The position numbers and the translations under genes were made by a program. Source: Chrysemys picta bellii (taxonomy: Eukaryota > Chordata > Testudines > Emydidae). Taken from it: a stretch of DNA of 64,000 bases. The notes below the pieces were generated by a model. That model worked only from the letters and a program-made list of their open reading frames with translations. It was not told the origin of the DNA and did no database searches. Position 1 is the stretch's first letter. Each line of letters opens with the position of its first letter. Below are positions 63,661 to 64,000 of this stretch, piece after piece. Location: contig NC_088792.1 of assembly GCF_011386835.1 (NCBI RefSeq), forward strand, positions 216,786,394 through 216,850,393, written 5' to 3'.

Positions 63661-64000
63661 CCCCAAAGAGATAGGGAGATGGAGGGGATGGAGTAATGAT
63701 GAACCACTGCCCCGAACAAAGTAAAAATGGGCATTCAGCCTGTGGGGATCGGGCATGTGAAATGTCCAAAACCCGAGCCCAGCTGCTTCCTCTTGTGGGA
63801 TCTATCCTTCTTCCTGCTGTTTTAGGGAGAGAAGGTTGTACAAAGGAATGCTGCTGCTGTGCCCCATAGTGGCATCTTTGCGAGGACAGTGTGTTCACTC
63901 CCAAGGACCTCAAGGCAGCCCTTGGAATCCCTGAAGGAGAGCAAACTGTCATCAGTCTTGTCTGAGAACAAGACTCGGCTGTCAAAAGGAAAGTCCTCAA

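Larger units (their letters stand above)
61350..64000 (-). mobile_element. DIRS copy F, RT-RNase H-recombinase, cut by the window end
   Basis: The minus-strand order is RT (about 62.9-63.65 kb), RNase H (about 62.2-62.85 kb) and recombinase (61.35-61.83 kb), the canonical DIRS pol order. It is the same family and orientation as copy A at the other end of the window. GDRLAHFYNSWDLITSDS at 63608-63670 is the conserved entry to the RT. Stops and frameshifts break all three domains. The gag side runs out of the window, and the low-coordinate end is a recombinase N-terminal part only. Confidence 0.78.

Noticed and set aside
1..64000. CRISPR arrays, bacterial operons, or phage or plasmid features
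   Set aside because: No regularly spaced repeats, ribosome-binding-site patterns or prokaryotic gene density. Exon-intron structure and vertebrate repeats are clear.

Overview
The window looks like vertebrate nuclear DNA from a non-avian reptile, most likely a turtle. It contains short exons with phase-matched GT/AG borders in long introns, CR1 LINEs, DIRS-type tyrosine-recombinase retrotransposons, hAT and PIF/Harbinger MITEs, and retroviral-type solo LTRs. A crocodilian cannot be excluded from sequence alone. There are no bacterial-style genes, CRISPR arrays, rRNA or tRNA genes.
The only host gene I recognise is CCDC178, which encodes a long coiled-coil protein. It lies on the minus strand. 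Seven internal coding exons are supported by sequence, splice sites and reading phase. In transcript order they are 55638-55831, 44102-44322, 41673-41815, 31524-31677, 19467-19562, 19229-19365 and 9442-9625. An eighth, upstream candidate is 61096-61190. Start and stop codons are not identified, so the gene continues beyond the window or into exons I could not find. One exon of length 3n may be missing between 41.6 and 31.7 kb.
The rest is intron filled with mobile elements. DIRS copies, all coding on the minus strand, lie at 1-3594, 12452-12790 (terminal repeat only), 14478-18895, 19651-24205, 36285-41550 and 61350-64000. They show different states: RT+RH+YR (61-64 kb), a copy lacking YR (19.6-24.2 kb), and two copies lacking most of RT/RH (14.5-18.9 and 36.3-41.5 kb). 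CR1 copies lie at 4.88-5.9, 12.8-13.7 and 56.3-58.7 kb. An RTE-like LINE lies at 50.7-52.1 kb. A 1.74-kb hAT copy lies at 33559-35300, PIF/Harbinger copies at 10777-12277 and about 24.7-25.96 kb, and two mobile-element-like ORF families I cannot name at 38969-40732 and about 45.1-48.3 kb.
Insertions are heavily nested and many target-site duplications (TSDs) are still perfect, so relative ages can be read. The clearest nest is DIRS (36.3-41.5 kb), containing an LTR (38639-41062), which itself contains a terminal-inverted-repeat element (38969-40732). The most unusual observation is that two unrelated solo LTRs (15027-15918 and 36474-37060) sit at the same site, within about one base, in the recombinase gene of two different DIRS copies.
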